The position numbers and the translations under genes are program-made. A stretch of 32,625 bases of DNA from Planktothricoides sp. SR001. GTDB taxonomy: Bacteria > Cyanobacteriota > Cyanobacteriia > Cyanobacteriales > Laspinemataceae. Where the stretch lies: the NCBI RefSeq assembly GCF_001276715.1, contig NZ_LIUQ01000009.1, forward strand, positions 1 to 32,625, written 5' to 3'. This document shows, one piece after another, positions 31,875-32,625 of this stretch. Under the pieces are notes generated by a model, which searched no databases, was not told where the DNA came from, and saw nothing but the letters and a program-made list of their open reading frames with translations. Positions within the stretch are counted from its first letter, which is position 1. Each line of letters begins with the position of its first letter.

Positions 31875-32024
31875 ATGATCGCTCAACTTTCATTGCCCGA
31901 AACCGAGCCAGAAATTATTTATCCGGATAGTGACGGTCAACCGATCGCAGATAAGTGCATCTGTAAAATTAATTGCATATTCAGTTCCAATCCCCAGGAG
32001 AATTTTTCTCACAGATGTTACTAG
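31875..32024 (+). pseudogene. 5' fragment of a Uma2-type endonuclease gene, cut by an IS
   Basis: The ATG at 31875 begins MIAQLSLPETEPEIIYPDSDGQPIAD, the usual start of cyanobacterial Uma2 (DUF820, PD-(D/E)XK-like) proteins. After 26 residues the frame enters unrelated DNA (KCICKINCIFSS...) and stops at 32024. The break falls at a TA dinucleotide (31952-31953), the target preferred by IS630-type elements. The remainder of the gene may lie beyond the window on the far side of the element. Confidence 0.75.
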
Positions 32025-32625
32025 GCTTGACCAGTCCTTATAAGCATCTACTTGAATCCATTCATATTTCATACATAAATTTCCACAAAATCTCAATCAA
32101 ATTTAGCTGGGGTGAATCAGGGGGTAGCCAAAATATTTCCAGCCCAGCGACCTGCCATGATTCTATTTTGTCGATCGCGGCTTTACTTGTATGGATTGAA
32201 GCCTGGTTGGTCTATCACCACTACGGTTTTTTTAGTTAAGGTTTGGCAAAAATCATCTAAAACCTTTATTAACCCGTCACTTGTCAGCGTATTATGATAA
32301 ATTTTAGAAAACAATTCATTTTTTCTGTTCAGCCAACCTACCACATTCAATCGGGGGCTGCTTGAACTTTTCAAAGTAATTGTTTCCCCCGGCAATTGCC
32401 ATCCATAAGGGATAACAGGAGTCAGGCTAAAGCCAACTTCATCTAAATACCTTAAGTCTATGTCGCCTTTTTCATCAAGGTTTTTTAAGACTGATAATTT
32501 TTCTAGCTTCAGCTCATATTCCCACTCAAAGAGTGGCCTGTTGAGACCTATGATCATTCTTTTCCTGGTCATGCCGAATTCTTTTACCACTTTTTTTAGG
32601 GTGGATTTACTCACTTTGATTCCCC
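31954..32625 (-). mobile_element. IS630-family insertion sequence, incomplete at window edge
   Basis: The left edge is set by the Uma2 break at TA 31952-31953; the element begins AGTGCATCTGTAAAATTAAT. It extends past 32625, so the other terminal inverted repeat and the duplicated TA cannot be checked here. Confidence 0.75.
31960..32625 (-). pseudogene. IS630-type transposase with two frameshifts, 5' end outside the window
   Basis: The minus strand encodes the DDE transposase in three frames. Frame one (from the edge to about 32206) includes KSTLKKVVKEFGMTRKR, YLDEVGFSLTPVIPYGW with the first Asp, and VVVIDQ with the second Asp. A shift near 32202-32206 leads to ASIHTSKAAIDKIESWQVAGLEIFWLPPD and SPQLNLIEILWKFM, containing the catalytic Glu. 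A 4 bp duplication (ATGTATG on the minus strand) at 32070-32076 causes a second shift into KYEWIQVDAYKDWSSLVTSVRKILLGIGTEYAINF. All three catalytic acidic residues are present but split, so the protein is probably inactive. The first shift could conceivably be programmed; the second looks like decay. Confidence 0.85.

Overview
The window is cyanobacterial chromosome. The GCGATCGC (HIP1) octamer and its GCGATCGG/CGATCGC variants recur throughout. The gene content fits: a COP23-domain protein, a ferredoxin-dependent divinyl chlorophyllide reductase, demethylphylloquinone methyltransferase, a pheophorbide-oxygenase-like Rieske protein, pentapeptide-repeat proteins and DUF3386/DUF445 proteins. The mass of dispersed palindromes and tandem repeats resembles filamentous Oscillatoriales-type genomes, but the species cannot be read from the sequence.

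Layout. 1-4300: tandem repeats, then a secreted cluster (COP23 protein, trypsin-like protease, trypsin-like protease with TPRs), then a block of palindromic repeats. 4300-5700: an orphan Phd/YefM antitoxin, a nested inverted-repeat element, and a TumE-like toxin with its partner on the minus strand. 5736-11010: a membrane Ser/Thr kinase and a large UvrD-type helicase-nuclease, both minus, separated by a second nested inverted-repeat element. 11221-14810: Rieske oxygenase, REC-GAF response regulator and menG, all plus. 15080-19264: a compact plus-strand cluster of a homocitrate-synthase-like enzyme, an EamA exporter, a P-loop kinase-like protein of unknown function and a secreted SMP-30-type lactonase. 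19431-20660: DUF445. 20866-25428: minus-strand pentapeptide/FHA protein, the RimK/RimB pair and BciB. 25833-28600: MoeA, a small conserved protein and CobO. 28887-31757: three further cyanobacterial proteins of unknown role. 31875-32625: a Uma2 gene start cut by an IS630-type element whose transposase carries two frameshifts; the element runs off the window.

How the genes fit together. Most are housekeeping genes (chlorophyll, quinone, cobalamin and molybdenum cofactors). Two groups look functionally linked: the secreted COP23/protease/protease-TPR group, and the four-gene 15080-19264 cluster. Two of those four genes overlap by ATGA. That cluster could make, export and hydrolyse a carboxylic-acid or lactone product; this is the best candidate here for an undescribed pathway.

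The most striking non-gene signal is the behaviour of the dispersed palindromic repeats. Copies lie in frame inside the first protease, the helicase-nuclease and the lactonase, and for two genes the stop codon is the TAG at the edge of a GTAGGGGCG repeat. Other copies build composite elements with nested outer and inner inverted repeats.
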